The notes under the pieces: generated by a model
Databases searched by the model: none
Told to the model about the DNA's origin: nothing
The model's input: the letters and a program-made list of their open reading frames with translations, nothing else
From: Vermamoeba vermiformis
Taxonomy: Eukaryota > Tubulinea > Echinamoebida
Direction: 5' to 3'
Assembly (NCBI GenBank): GCA_045837725.1
Contig: JBEWZL010000219.1
Span: 124,001 to 188,000 of the forward strand
Length of the DNA: 64,000 nt
Program-made: the position numbers and the translations under genes
In this document: one piece after another, positions 33,201 to 46,700 of the stretch
Numbering within the stretch: the first letter of the stretch is position 1
Layout: each line of letters begins with the position of its first letter

Positions 33201-36200
33201 CAGACGTGTGGCTCGATGATCTCTTGCCGCGCATTGTAGAGCTCGCTGAAGAGGCCTCTGATCGTCAAACCAAAGTCGCTGCATGCGAGCTGTTGCACTC
33301 AGTGGTGCTCTACATGATAGGCTCCAATGCCAAGCTCGAACCAGTGCCCGTGCACAAGATCTACGCGCGCCTATTCCCAGCGATGATTCGTCTCGCGGTG
33401 GATGTCGAACAAGTGACGCGCCAACTGTTTGAACCGCTGATGATGCAAGTGATTCACTGGTTCACCAAGAATCAGACCGAAGAGAACACGGAGACTATGA
33501 CACTGCTCGACAGCATCATCGAGTGCGTGGCCTCACCGAGTGATGGCGCAGTGCGTGAGTTCAGTGCCAAGTGCTTGACTGAATTCCTCAAGTGGTCCAT
33601 CAAGCAGAGCAGCAAAAAGCAGCAGGAGAAGAATCCGTTCAATGCCAAGTCACTGTTCAAGCGCGTCTACTCGCTCATGCACCATCCCAATCCTTACAAG
33701 CGCATGGGGGCCTATTTGACTGTCAAATCGCTCTACCGCGTGTTCCGTGAAGAGCAAGCCCTGGTAGATCAATTCGTATTGGAACTCTCGCACGCACTCT
33801 TGTTCTCCATGAGACTCGCACAGCACGACGACACCTCGCTGGGCACTGCACGCTTGGCACTGAGCGTGTTGGAGGCCCTCACACGCATCATTGAGCGCCA
33901 CGTCAGCATGCTGTCCAAGCCCAACAGTGCTCGCCGTGCTCACGCAGATTTGAACGCCTTTCTCTCGTGGGTGTTGAGTCAGACGGCACGATCTGAGCGG
34001 GTAGTGCGTCGTGCGGCGCAGGGTCTGATTGCACGCTTGACGGCGCCGAATGCAGCAGCGTGGGTGCAGAAACACGTGCTGCCTCGTCGACCTCTGAACA
34101 CCCTCATAGCACTGTTTGAGGGGGGTGTGGAGTACGAGGAGCAAGAAGAGCAAGATGCACCGCGCGCAGTGGTGGCACATAAAGACGCACTGCCCAGCTT
34201 GCCAGATCTGTCCGGTGTGATGACGTGGCTGAGTCGTGTGCAGGCCAGTCTCGATCTCTGGACCTGGGCATTCTCAACCAATATGCTGACCCCTGGGGAG
34301 GTGCTGGCCGTCAAGAATGGCTCGCGGTTGATGGGTTGGTGCGCGCACTTCTTGGACGCACTATCAACTGCGATCAGTGGTCACCGATGAACACAGCGCG
34401 CACTACTATCTGTTCAGACCCCTCACACCCCTCGAGATCGATCAGTTCTTCACGCAGCAGTGCTCCATCCTGCACCTCTACTTCAAGCTGTTGCACGTCT
34501 TGCTGGACAAGCACAAACAAGCGAGCATGGAGATCTTGTTGCCCTCGTTCAACGAGTCCTTCTTCAAGCTGTTCTTCACCTCCATTCTGGCCCCGGAACA
34601 GCTGGGATTTGTGGCCAACAAGATCTCGCAGCAGAAGAAGATGATGAGCCCTCACCTGCAACATGTGTCGCTTGTTCACTCAAGTGCTGCCCAAGAGTCA
34701 AGCAGAGCTCATGAGGAAGGTGTTGCGCCACATGTTGAATCAGCCAGAGATGAACTTGCTCACCCTCGACTTCAAGCACTCCAATCTCGATGTGGAGCGT
34801 GCGCGATGTCTCGTGCAGGGCTATGCACAACTCCACGCGTGCGAGCTGTTGATGGACTCGCTGCCCAAGAACACCAATCTCACCGAGCACTTGTTGGTGC
34901 AGGCATTCGATCACAGCGACAACTACACGCCCCTCGAGATGTCTGTGGGCGGATTGACGCTGCAACTCACCTTCTCGCTGCATCCGAGTGAGAAGCACTT
35001 GCACGCACTCATCACTGCCCTCATCAAGCTCTTGTTGGACGAGACACTCGTAGAAGATCGTTCACAGCCCAGTCTCGAAGAGTTGCAATCCTCTGTGCGA
35101 GCTTCACAGCGCAACGAAAACGATGAAGGGGACAACGTGCCGAATATCGACAGCACCACTGTGAATGTGAAGAAGTCGACCAAGGGCGAAGTGTTTTACA
35201 AGAACTTTCGCGAGCAAATTGACGACTTTATTGCCAACAATATGCAGTACTTTGTGAAGCCCATTATGACGCACATCCACAAGAACTATCTCATGTTCCG
35301 CGTGCTGCTCAATGTAGTGGATCGTCAAGTGCGTCACCGCAATGCCAACAGCAAGGCAGTGGTGCAGCTGGTGATTGCGCACTTGTCGCAGCTGAATGCG
35401 TGGATCAAGCTCGAGAGCACGCAAGAACAGAAAGAGAGCGCGTTGGAGCTGTTGAAGCGATTGATGCAGGTGAGTGCCAGTGCCGAGTGCGTGTCATTTG
35501 CGCGCGAGGTGTTGTGCACCTTCATGGCCCGTGCCATGCCCTTGCTGTTCAAGACAGACGTGCTCGATCTGTTGCCGGCACTGCTGGCTGCCCAGCACAC
35601 CAGCGAGCAGCACAAGAAACAGATTCGTGAGCGCATTAGAGAGCTGATCACGTACGACTTCCCCGTGCAATCCACCGATCTGCCGCAAGACTCCGCTGTG
35701 TACAACGAGTACATCACCTGCTTGAACAAGTTGATGCAGGTGCTGGTGCAGACAGGGGATCTGATGCTGCTAGAAGAGCTGTACCCGATCTTCAGAGAGC
35801 GCAGACATCGCCACATGCCTCACTTGGAGCAGCAGTTGAGTCAGTTCGTCAAGACGCTCAAGCACCGTGCTGAACACGCCGTGCACTGCTTCAATATGAT
35901 CATGACTGTAGTGGCTGACCCCACCATGACTGCGTGGTTGAAGTACAACTTGACGCGTCACATCTTGTTGCCGCTGTACGAATTGCTGCCCCTCAACCAT
36001 CAGATCCAGGTGATGCAACAACAGATCCACTTGTTGGTGAAGACCATCAACATTGAAGAGCTCGACAACAACAAGTCCTCGCTGAGTGCCAAGCAATCCC
36101 AGAGCTCCACTGACGACACACTCACCGCGGCGGATGTGATTGATCGCATCTGTGCCCTCAATCTGATTCAGGTCTTGTACCAGTGTCTGCCCTCCACGGC

Positions 36201-39200
36201 CATACGCGAGAAGATCAACAAGGCCTACTACACCAAGAGCGATGCCAAGGGCAATGAACTCACCACCACCATCATGCGCGCATCGCACTACATCAAGTCC
36301 CAACAGCTCTCAGTGACCAGCGCTTCGGTGTTCAATGAAGGTGTGACGCGCGAACTGCTGCTCGAGTACCAGGGCACTGCATTCAACACCCTCGCTGCAG
36401 TCGTCATGTGCACGCAGAGCAAGGAGAATTTCTTTACGGTATTCTGCTTCAAAGAGAATGCCGCCAAGCACGAGTACTTGTGGGAGAACATTATCGACAC
36501 GGACAAGCTGTGTCAGTTTGAAGTGGAGACGAACTTCCCTGTGGCGCACAAAGAGGTCACCTCGCTGCTGTCCAAGTACCGCGCCTTGGAGGGTGCCGCA
36601 GACAAGCAGACCAATCTGCGCTACATCTCCTCGCAGTACTTGGCGGACAGCAGTCTGAGTCAGGACATCTCCAACACCTCGTTCTTTGGCAAGGAGAATG
36701 AGGACAATGAGGCCAAGGAGGAGGTTGACAAGCCGCGCGAGGAGGCAGCGAACACCAGCAGCGCCGAAGAGACGGGCGAGCTGATTGAACTGGACCCCAT
36801 CAACTCCAATCCGTGCATGCTGTCACTGCTGCGACTGATCGATCACTTGCAGAAGCAGTTTGGCGCCACGTACAGCAAAGAAGAGATGCCCAAGTGGATG
36901 AAAGAGCTGCACATCAAGTGCGCTGCCCCTGGTATGTGGAACAGAATACGAGTGTGACGTCACTAACAGTATTGTCTGCGCTAGAAACTCACGTGAATAT
37001 TCGTCTGTTCATTGTGAAGCTGATCATCAATCGCGCTGAGGTATTTGCCCCTTATGCGCGTCAGTGGTTGACACCTGTCATGAAGACACTGCTCGATCAC
37101 TGGCTGGCAGTGGTCAGTGCAGCCAAGAGTCAGGGTCCGCCAGCAGATCCCATGGACATTGATCAAGCCGCGAACAGCGAGGCTGAGGGCGACAAAGACG
37201 ACGAGGCTGCCAGCACACCAGACCCGAGTGCCAGCAACAACAACACCGCTGAACAGAGCTACGGACAGGTGCTGAATGGCTTCCACTACTTCACGCGCGA
37301 TGTGTGCATTGTGCTGCTCAAGTGGAGTGACATTGGCGATCTGACCAATCACAAGCCGAGTGAAGAAGACAAGCACGTGGTCACGCAGTTCATTGAGTTC
37401 TTAATGCGACACTGCGCCTATCACGTGCGCGGCATTGTCTATGCCAATCTGCAGCTGATTCGTCTGTTGATCGAGCGGTGGAAAGATGTGTTGCACAGAA
37501 CACTGTCGAAGGTAGGTCCCTTGCACTGAGTGACACTCGATGGCACCTCATTAATCTTTGGCAGAAAATTGTGATGGACTACTTGGGATACGACAAAAAG
37601 CCCAAAGCGATGAAGATCTGTCGTCTGACGGGCCTGCATCTGTTGTCTGCCCTCATTTACAATGGATTCCCCTACTACGACAAGGCTGCAGATCAACTGT
37701 CTGAGGCAGTGTTTTTAGATCGATTGCTCAACAATCTGAGTGGACCGCGCGAAGTGTACAAGAGTGCCAGCGAGGTAAGTGACCGCTCTCACGCCACACC
37801 ATGAGTGCTCACAATAGTGCATTGTCAGACCATTGGTCTCGCCCTCGCCTACGACATCAAACACAACACGCGCCAATCAGCGCTCGAAGATCAGGTGAAA
37901 GATCGCATCACAGTCATGTTCAGCAAAGAGGATCATATTCGCGCCCTCACTAGTCTCGAAGCTATTGGCAAGTACTATCCAGCCTTCATCGATCACTTCT
38001 TTGTGCGCATCTTTGGTCAGTTGAAGCGATTCATCAGCGAGGCCAAAGTGATTGCCCTGCGCTTGATACTGCATCGCTTGGACGACATTGAGGACCCCTT
38101 CGCGAAGATTCAGCCTCGTCTCAGCGAGTTGATTCGACACCGCGATGAAGATGCGCAGCTCGTCACGCTGCAGATCGTATTTCAACTGCTGCCACGCATC
38201 GAAGAGGTGCATATTAGCAAGTTCATTGGGGACTTGATGGAGACATTTGCCACGCACCCCAACGACAGGTGCCGCGTATGTACCACTTGCACTCTGCGCA
38301 CGGTGGAGTCTAACCCTGTACTAGGACCTCTACTACGACATACTGCTGTGGATCTACGGCAATCGCGAGGCACTGCGCAGCACCGAGGAGTTGAAGCGCA
38401 GTCTGTTGCAGGGCATGAGCGACGAGGAGGAAGAGATCAAGCGCAAGGTGTTCAACTTCTGGGACGCCAAGATACTCTCTGAACAGCCGCTGGATCGCGT
38501 GCAGGAGTTGATGGGCGAGCTGTTTCATCCCAAGCTCGAGCACCACTGGCTGCAGTACACCACCTATTTGCTGCTCAATCTCACCAATCGCAGCGTGGAT
38601 TACGATCGCGTCATGTTCGAAGCACTCACGAACTGCGAGTACCGCGAGTACCGCATTGATTCGAGCTGGCAGTTCAAAACAGCGCCGATGACACCTCTCT
38701 TTGCCTCGCAGTCGCTCTCACAGATGGACATGTCGCCCTCGCTCGATGCTGGCTTGTCCTCGCAGTCACCTGACGCCAGCGAGGCATTCACGGGCATCAG
38801 AGCCACACAGGCCACGCAAGGTGCCACTGCATCCATGTTTGGCTTTGGCACTGCCCTGGCCACTGAATTCGAGACGATGAGCACGCAAGATCCGAACAAA
38901 TTCATCACGCTGCCGATCAGCACCAAGTTCAAGGGATCAGCGAGCACGAAAACAACAACAATATGAACGTGGATACACAGCCTGGCTCACCTGACTTCAA
39001 GCGACCCATGGCACGCAAGCGAGCTGCCGAGTCTGATGCACCAGGTGCCCAGCCCACCAAGCGACGTCAAGTGACTTTTGATCTGCCTGCCTCGCAAGAG
39101 AGTCAGGGCAGTCAATCGCAAGATCTGTTCGCCACGCCTTCGCAGAGTCTGAGTGCCATGGAGCAGGAGCGACAGATCAGATTGCAGCGCAGATTTGCCA

Positions 39201-42200
39201 AGACTCCGCTCTCCATGACGCAGCAGGGCGGTGCACTCTATGCTGCACGTGCACTCCGTCAGAAGAAGATGCGCGAGGCTGTCAAGCGCGAGTCCTCACG
39301 TGCTCGTGCGCGTCACGTGACGCTGTGTCGTGCCTATCGTGCTGGAGATCTCCCCGATGTTGGCATTGCACCACGCGACTTGTTGCGTCCCCTTGCCACC
39401 CTCGCCACACGTGATGCACCCCTGGCTCGCTTGGCCTGGTCGCACATGATGATCTCACTGGTGCGCACCCTCGACAACAAGAAGAATACCGTCGCTGCTG
39501 CCCTCGCCCCTCTCGTGCGCACACTGCTCACCAAGGTCAGTGCTGCACCACTCGTCTCTGCGCTGTTGCGACTAGCGAGCTCCATTGCCCTGCGCGTGCC
39601 TGCCAAGTCCGTGTCCGCTGCGTCCCTGCGCTCGCTGACCGCACAAGCAGGAGCAGTGGTGATTGAGACGCAGTTGCTCGATTTGTTGGGCATCAGCTCC
39701 AGTGCTCCGAGCAAGGACGTGGAGGAGACGCGCGAGTCTTGGCTGGCCCTCTCCAAAGTGTACAAGGCACTGCGCGAAGAGGACATTCTGCTGGGACTGT
39801 ACGAGAAGAACATATGCAAGCTGTCCCTCACCAAAGAAGCACTCGAAGCAGAGCTGCAAGGTGACTACACACAAGCGTGCAAGAAGTACACGGAAGCGAT
39901 CAATCACCTGGACCAGCACGGTCGCGACAAGACGCAGTGGGCCAACAATCCCCCCACCGACCAGGAGGTAGATCTGTGGGAGAACGGTCTGCTCGAGTGC
40001 TACGTCAAGCTCACGGACTGGGAGCTGTTGAACAAGAACACGCACGCGGAGATTGAAGGACGCACGGAGATGTTGTGGCAAGACAACTATCGCGAGCCTT
40101 ATTTGGGCTATTACGTGCGCAGTAGCATGAAGATCAAGGACAAGTGGCCTGAGCTGTGGCAGTTCATTGACAAGTCTGACGAGCAGCAGAAGCTCATCTT
40201 GGAGCAGCAGTTCAGTGCAGGTACGTGCTATACAGTATATAGTGTTCTCTCAACCAACGGGTCTGACAACACTGTGCAGAGCTCGCCTTCATCTACATTA
40301 CGCGCGATGATTTGGCACGAGCACGCTACTACGTGAATCGCTTCTACCAGCAGTTCCTCGCACAGTGGGCTGCACTGCCTGAGCTGCAGACAGCTGGTCG
40401 GCGCATTCTCTTGCAATCCGTGCAGCGTGTCTACGAGTTGGAGGAGTACCTCAACTTTGTCGACAAGGAGCACAATCTGCTCAACAGGTACCGCGCCCAG
40501 GGACTCATCAAGCGGTGGCGTGAACGCTATCCCTCGCCGCACCTGGACGATGTGAATGTGTGGGAGAACATTGTCGAACAGCGCGCCACACTGCTGGGCA
40601 AGTTGAGTGAACGATTCAGTGCCTTCTGGAGCAACAAACTCGACGACACCGAGGTACGGTCAGTATAGCAATAGTAGTACTGTATCATTGTATTGACGTG
40701 TGACTAGCTGCCCGAGGCCCTGGTGAATGCACGACGCCGTTCGAATCAAGGACTGGGCTCACCCCTCAAGAAGATCAATCTCAGCGAGGTGAAGCACATG
40801 CTGATCGATGAGCGCGTGGATATATACCGTGCTATGGCCACTGGTGCGCGCAAACAAGGCAATTTCAGCGTGGCAGACAAGTATCTGCGGCTGTCACTCA
40901 AAGCCAAGGACAAGGACAAGAAGAAGGACTTTGACTTCCCGTTCTTCACCTCGCTCGTCAAGCTGCACTGTTTGAAGGCGCAGAACTCGCGGCACAATGT
41001 CGATGCCGTGGACAAGTTCGCCAAGGCCCTCAAGTACTTGGAGGGCAAGAAGCACGAAGAGGTGATTGTGCACCAGCCCGACAACAGACGCAAGTTCCTG
41101 ATGATGGAAGGTGACATCTATCATCACCTCTATCAACTCGCGCGCGACTATCCTGCCGCGGTGGTGGACAGTGCGAACAAGAACCACTTGGACGAGTTGA
41201 TGGACAAGTGCACTGCAAAGACCGTTGAAGATCAGCTCTTGCAGCTCACACTCAACACCTACGACACCGCTGCTAGTATCGTGCAGGGAGTGGACAGGAG
41301 TCGCGATGCCTCGCTCGATCAGAGTCGCGATGAAAGTGCTTTTGCAGCCTCAGTGGTAAGTATTATTAGTACATGCGTACAGCACAGTCACTAATACCGT
41401 GCAGAAATCATCGGCCAAATCATTGCTCAAATTCGGACTGTTCTGCGACGAGGCCATTAAATCGATCGAGGATGGCAAGAAGAGTGCGCAGTCTCTCGAA
41501 GTGCTCAAAGAAAAGATGATTGTCGTGATATTAGAGGCCATGAGACTAGGCAGTCCTGCTGCACGCGACAGATTCCCTCGACTGCTGCAGCTGCTCTACG
41601 GTGAGGCTGAGGCTAAAAATAGCGTGCTGGGCGAGAGCTTTGCCAACACATGCAAGACGATACCGTGCTGGATGTTCATTCGCTGGACCTCGCAGATGAT
41701 GGCAGTGCTCAGCAAGGCTGAAGCTGCCTTTGTACTGCCCATCTTGATCGAGATTGGCGAGCAGTACCCGCAAGCACTCTACTATCAGTTCAAAATCTCC
41801 ACCGAGAACATTGTGGCCTATCAGTACCGCGAAGGCTCTGCGACCATGAATCAACTGCGCAAGCTCAAGCGTGCCATGCAGCACGATCTGCTCGACGTGT
41901 TCGTGTCGCAGCTGGAGAAGATGACGCATCCCGAGCATCGCTTCAAGGACTGGACCGATGCACTCAAGCCACTCATGCACGCAGACGTGGCACAGCGCGA
42001 TGCAGCAGCGATCAAGCAGTTGTGGAGTGAGATATGGACCGACTGCTTTGACAGCAAGCAGCCACATCTCGGCAGCTACAACAAGCAGTTCGCGACTACC
42101 TACGCCAAGCTGGTGGAGGGTGTGTTCGGTGCCGATGGCAGCAAGCTCGTGACGCTCGATGTGACCAAGCTGAACAAGACCATTCAAGAGCTGAGCGAGA

Positions 42201-43658
42201 AGATGCGCAAGAACATGGGCTCCAATCAGACCGTCAAACAACGCCTCACTGAGTTCTCGCTGTGGCTGGCACGCTTCGACCAATCAGAGCACACGCAGTA
42301 CATTGAACTGCCTGGTCAGTACAAGGGCGATGTCAAGCCACAGCCGCACTATCACGTGCACATTGCTTCGTTCGACGAATCACTCCTCGTCATGGGCTCC
42401 ATGCGCAAGCCCAAGCGACTGAAGATGCGCGGCAATGATGAGCGCGACTATCCGTTCTTAGTGAAGGGTGGTGAGGACTTGCGATTGGATCAGCGCATTC
42501 AACAGCTGTTCAGCGTGATGAATCAGATACTGCAACAAGATCCGCACACCTCGAGTCGCAGACTGCACTTGCACACCTATCAAGTGATACCCATGACCAA
42601 TCGTGTGGGTATCATTGAGTGGCTCGAGAACACCAAGCCCGTCAAAGCAATCATCGAAGAAGAGCTGCAGCAACGAGAGGGCAGCGAGCAGTCCATTCTC
42701 AAGATCAAAGCCGCGCAGATGCACGACAACTGGATCAAGAACTACGCCAAGTTCATCAACACCAAGACACCCTCAGTCTCGGACATGTACTACGCCATGT
42801 TCAAGCACGCTACGCGCAAGGACACCACGATCAAGATGAACGCGCAGCACGACACGGTGTCTTGGAATCTGCTGCGCAGTGGCATTGAAGCACTCAGCAC
42901 CTCACCCGAGGCCTATCTCATCTTGCGCGACACATTTGCGCGCTCACTGGCCGTGTTCTCCATTTGCTCGTACATTATTGGCATTGGTGACCGTCACTTG
43001 GACAACTTTTTGATCAATCTCAAGAGCGGTGCTATCGTTGGCATTGACTTTGGACACGCATTCGGCACAGCAACGCAGTTCTTGCCCATTCCAGAACTGA
43101 TTCCGTTCCGTCTCACGCGTCAGTTCACCAACTTCTTGCTGCCTCTGGATCGCGAGGGCCTGCTCAAACACACCATGGTGCACACGCTGCAAGCACTGCA
43201 GAATGGCAAGGATATACTGCTGAACACGATGGATGTGTTCGTGCAAGAGCCGCTGTTGGACTGGCAGAAACTAGCGCGACGATTGGCTGCAGCACAAGGC
43301 GCGGAGAAGGGTAAATGACTTTGACACGTGTCACATAAGTCAGCTAACTAACATTCATGCAACAGATGAGCAACAGATCTGGTTCCCTAAGAAGAAAATT
43401 GAAATTGCCAAGCAGAAGCTCGAATTGTTCAATCCTGCGTACATCACGCTTGGCGAACTAACCGGATCCATTCACCACAACAAAAATTACATGGCAGCGC
43501 TGAAAGACATTGTCCTTGGTGACCCTAAAGTCAACCCTCGCGCACTCGTTAAAGAAAAGTGTCAATCTACTACCCAACAAGTTGAGTGCTTGATCGATCA
43601 GGCAACAGATCCAAACATTCTCGGCAGATCTTGGGGAGGTTGGGCTTCTTGGATTTAG
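30223..43658 (+). CDS. PRKDC: DNA-dependent protein kinase catalytic subunit (DNA-PKcs)
   Basis: Fourteen exons (30223-30364, 30450-30625, 30678-31155, 31215-31432, 31484-31662, 31717-36931, 36985-37511, 37565-37774, 37829-38275, 38325-40220, 40280-40653, 40708-41355, 41405-43310, 43366-43658) give about 4,230 residues, close to the human 4,128. HEAT-repeat solenoids fill the first 2,700 residues. A FAT region (about 39700-42000) precedes the PI3K-like kinase: CSYIIGIGDRHLDNFLIN (catalytic Asp), GAIVGIDFGHAFGTATQF (DFG). The FATC end DQATDPNILGRSWGGWASWI is nearly the animal DNA-PKcs C-terminus, which separates it from ATM, ATR and TOR. It should bind Ku at DNA double-strand ends for non-homologous end joining. 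A Ser/Thr-Gln cluster lies at about 38700-39210. The frame jumps one base near 34370, 34663 and 38950, with no clear intron. Confidence 0.93.
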
Positions 43659-43760
43659 ATTGTAACCTGATGTACCATAAACTATATTGTACAAGTTTTA
43701 ATTAATTTGGTCTTTTTATTGTGCACGTATTTACAATGATATTTCGCGGTTTTTGAGTAT
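43659..43760. other. Convergent 3' spacer DNA-PKcs / GCN1
   Basis: This 102-bp AT-rich spacer holds both 3' ends. TTTATT at 43715-43720 is an AATAAA for GCN1 on the minus strand. Confidence 0.5.
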
Positions 43761-46700
43761 TTAATCGTCCGTGTCTTCCATCTTCAACAAGATCTTCTTG
43801 GCGTAATCAACCAGATTCTTGGCGAAGGCAGAGTCAGCAGCATTGATGTGCTGAGCAACGATTTGCAGTGTTTGATGCGCGTCCTTGGGTCGAGGAATCA
43901 GCACGCGGTACAGAGCGCGCTTGGCAGCAGTGACGACAGGCGGTGCATCGCTCTCTTTGGTGGCTTCGAGCATTTGTCGCACGATCTTGGCGAGCACAGC
44001 GATGAGTGCAGTGTCTTGTGCTTGTTTGCTCTTGGTCAGACCAATCAAGCGTGTGGCAGCCAATGTGTCGTTGGTCTTGCATCCACCACCAACAGCGTGC
44101 ATGGCAGCGACTTTGACGTCAGTGCTCGAGTCAGTGACGATCACATTCGAGTCTGCCAGTCGTTCCAATGAGCTCTCGACTAAGTGCGTCACTTCTTCCG
44201 CTTGAGCTGCATCGAGTTTGGCGGACAACACAGCCTCCAACACAAAGCAAGCAGCTTCACGCACTTGCGCGGTCTTGTGGCTGAGTGCTGCAGTGACGTA
44301 GGGCATGAAGCGTTGGTGGAGATAGAGCAGCGATGCGGGCACAGTGGTCAATGTGTAGGCAATCACCCACAGTCCGCTCTGCAGTGTGGGCCAGTCGCTG
44401 TCCGAGAGATCAATCATCACGTCACCGATCAGATCTTTCACGTCGTCTTCACTCGCGAGCTTGCAGTAATAGCCAGTCACTTGTGCTGCATTTCTGCGCG
44501 TGAACTCTTCGTCGTTACTCAACATTTGCTCCAAGTTCTTGCGCAGATCTTGCATGGACTGCGGTGAGGGCTTGGCAGCGGCAGCGTTCTTCACTAGTGC
44601 CGTCAAGAGCAGCTTCAATGCCTGCAAGACGTGCTGCGGCGAGACATCGCTGGCAGTGCTCTCGCTGAGTGCTTTGAAGATGTCTTTCAGCAAGAAGTCA
44701 ATCTTGGCGCCCAATTCGAGCAGGAGTGACACGCCTTGTGCTGCTTCGTGACGCACTTCCATTTCATTCTCCTTGTCGTACAGCTGCTTGATGAGGATCG
44801 ATTGCAACTGCACTGCAAAGGCACGCAGATGAGCAGGCACCAAGCGCATCATAGTCACAATGCAGTCCAACAGTGCCATGCGCACTTTGCTGGTGGAGCC
44901 AGTGCGTTCACTGAGAATACGAATGTGCGGACCCATGAGCACCATGACATATGCCTTGAGTGCATTGACCTCGCACAGCTGCATCATCAACTTGATGCCC
45001 TGACAGGCTTTGATACGCGCACTCGAGGAGTTGATGCGCAGCACTTGCAAGTAGACGTTGATAGGTTGTGTGAGTGCTTTGGGCAGCGAGAGACCTGCCA
45101 AATGTTTCACACCGCTCTTGGCGAGGTCGTCAGCGATGCTGTCCAAGATCTCAGTCATGCTCGTCACGTAGTTCAATTGACTAGCTTCGTCCTTGGCAGC
45201 GGATTGAGTCAGACTCTCCAGGGCTTGCACTGCAGCAGCGCGCACTGGCTCAGCAGCATCGGCGAGCAGCTTGACCGCGATGATCAAGAGACCGTGCAAG
45301 TGCGCGGTCACAGAGGCATTGGACTCGCGCACGTAGCTGGCGAGCAGTGAGGCAGTGGCTTGACGCACTTGCGGGTCAGAGCTCTCCGTGGCGAGGCGTG
45401 TGATGACAGCGAACAGTTGCGAGTGACCGTCTTCGCGCACACTGTTGGCCACACGCACAGCAGCATGCAACACATCTTCAGTGCCTGCTTCAGCGAGCAG
45501 CGTGGACAAGATGGTGTCGAGGTGTGCGTAGAGATCTGAGCCACTGACTTCAGCGACTGAGCCGAGAGCACGGGCATTGAAAGCAGTGATGGGCGGTGTG
45601 AGGAGCTTGGGCACAATGATGGGCAGCAAGACACGACTGCGCACACGCAACATCTGACTGAGACCACTGAGGGCCAAGTGACTCTGTGTCTTGTCCGCAG
45701 AGTCGAGTTGTGTGAGCAGTGGCGGCAAGAGGTCATCAATCGCCTTGTTGCCCACAGCGCGGTACATCAAATCGAAGGTCTGACCTGCAGCATCGCGCAC
45801 TTGTTCGAGGGGATCGCAGAGCACCATGCGCAGACTGGGCATCAACTGGTCCAAGAACTGCGGCAGTTGCAGACTAGCAGCGCTGTTGATCACCTCTGCC
45901 ATGCCGAGACACACTCCTTGACGCGTGTGCATGTTGGAGTCAGTCTGATCTTGCAAGCCTTGCTCCAGGGTCGGAATGATCTGGGGCAGCACTCGCTCAC
46001 CCAGCTTGTCCACTACATCGCCCAATGTCTTGCTGGCCACCATGCGCTTCTCGTCGTTAGAACTGCCCAAGCAGCCAATGATGGTCTGCATCAAGGTGCT
46101 GATGATCTGACGCAGGGTCTTGGGTGTGTTGACCACAATAGTCTTCCAGAAGTAGGTGGCAGTTTGACGCACGACAGCATTGGTGTCAAATCGAGCCATG
46201 TACAGTGCCGCTAAGATGCCACTGCGACTCTCATCCTGCAACATGAGCGAGAGATCTTTGCGTGCGAATGCATCGTCAGTGTTGCCAGCGGTGGAGATCA
46301 GGTAGAGCAAGTCACCCAAGAGCTGCACACTGCTCTGTCTGATGCGCCAGTTGTCGTCGAACACGCCCTTCTCGAGAATGGGCAGCAGTGTGTCGAGGGC
46401 AGTGAAGGCGTACTTGTTCACCACTGCACGGCCTGCTTTGAGTGCTGCATCGCGCACAGGCTCGGTCTCATCAGCGAGGGCTTGAATGACTACGGGCAGC
46501 AGTGTGGGGATGTACGGGATCAAGTGCTGACCGAGCGAGTCGGGCAAGTACTGGAAGATGGACACAAAGCCTTGACGCATGTAGGGCTTGGCGGCACGGC
46601 ACTGCTGCATGATGAGCGGCAACAGTTCCTTCTCAAAGCGGTGTTCGCGCTCCTTGTGCTGCGCTGCGGGCTTGTCTTCGTCCTCATCGCTGTCAGAGGT

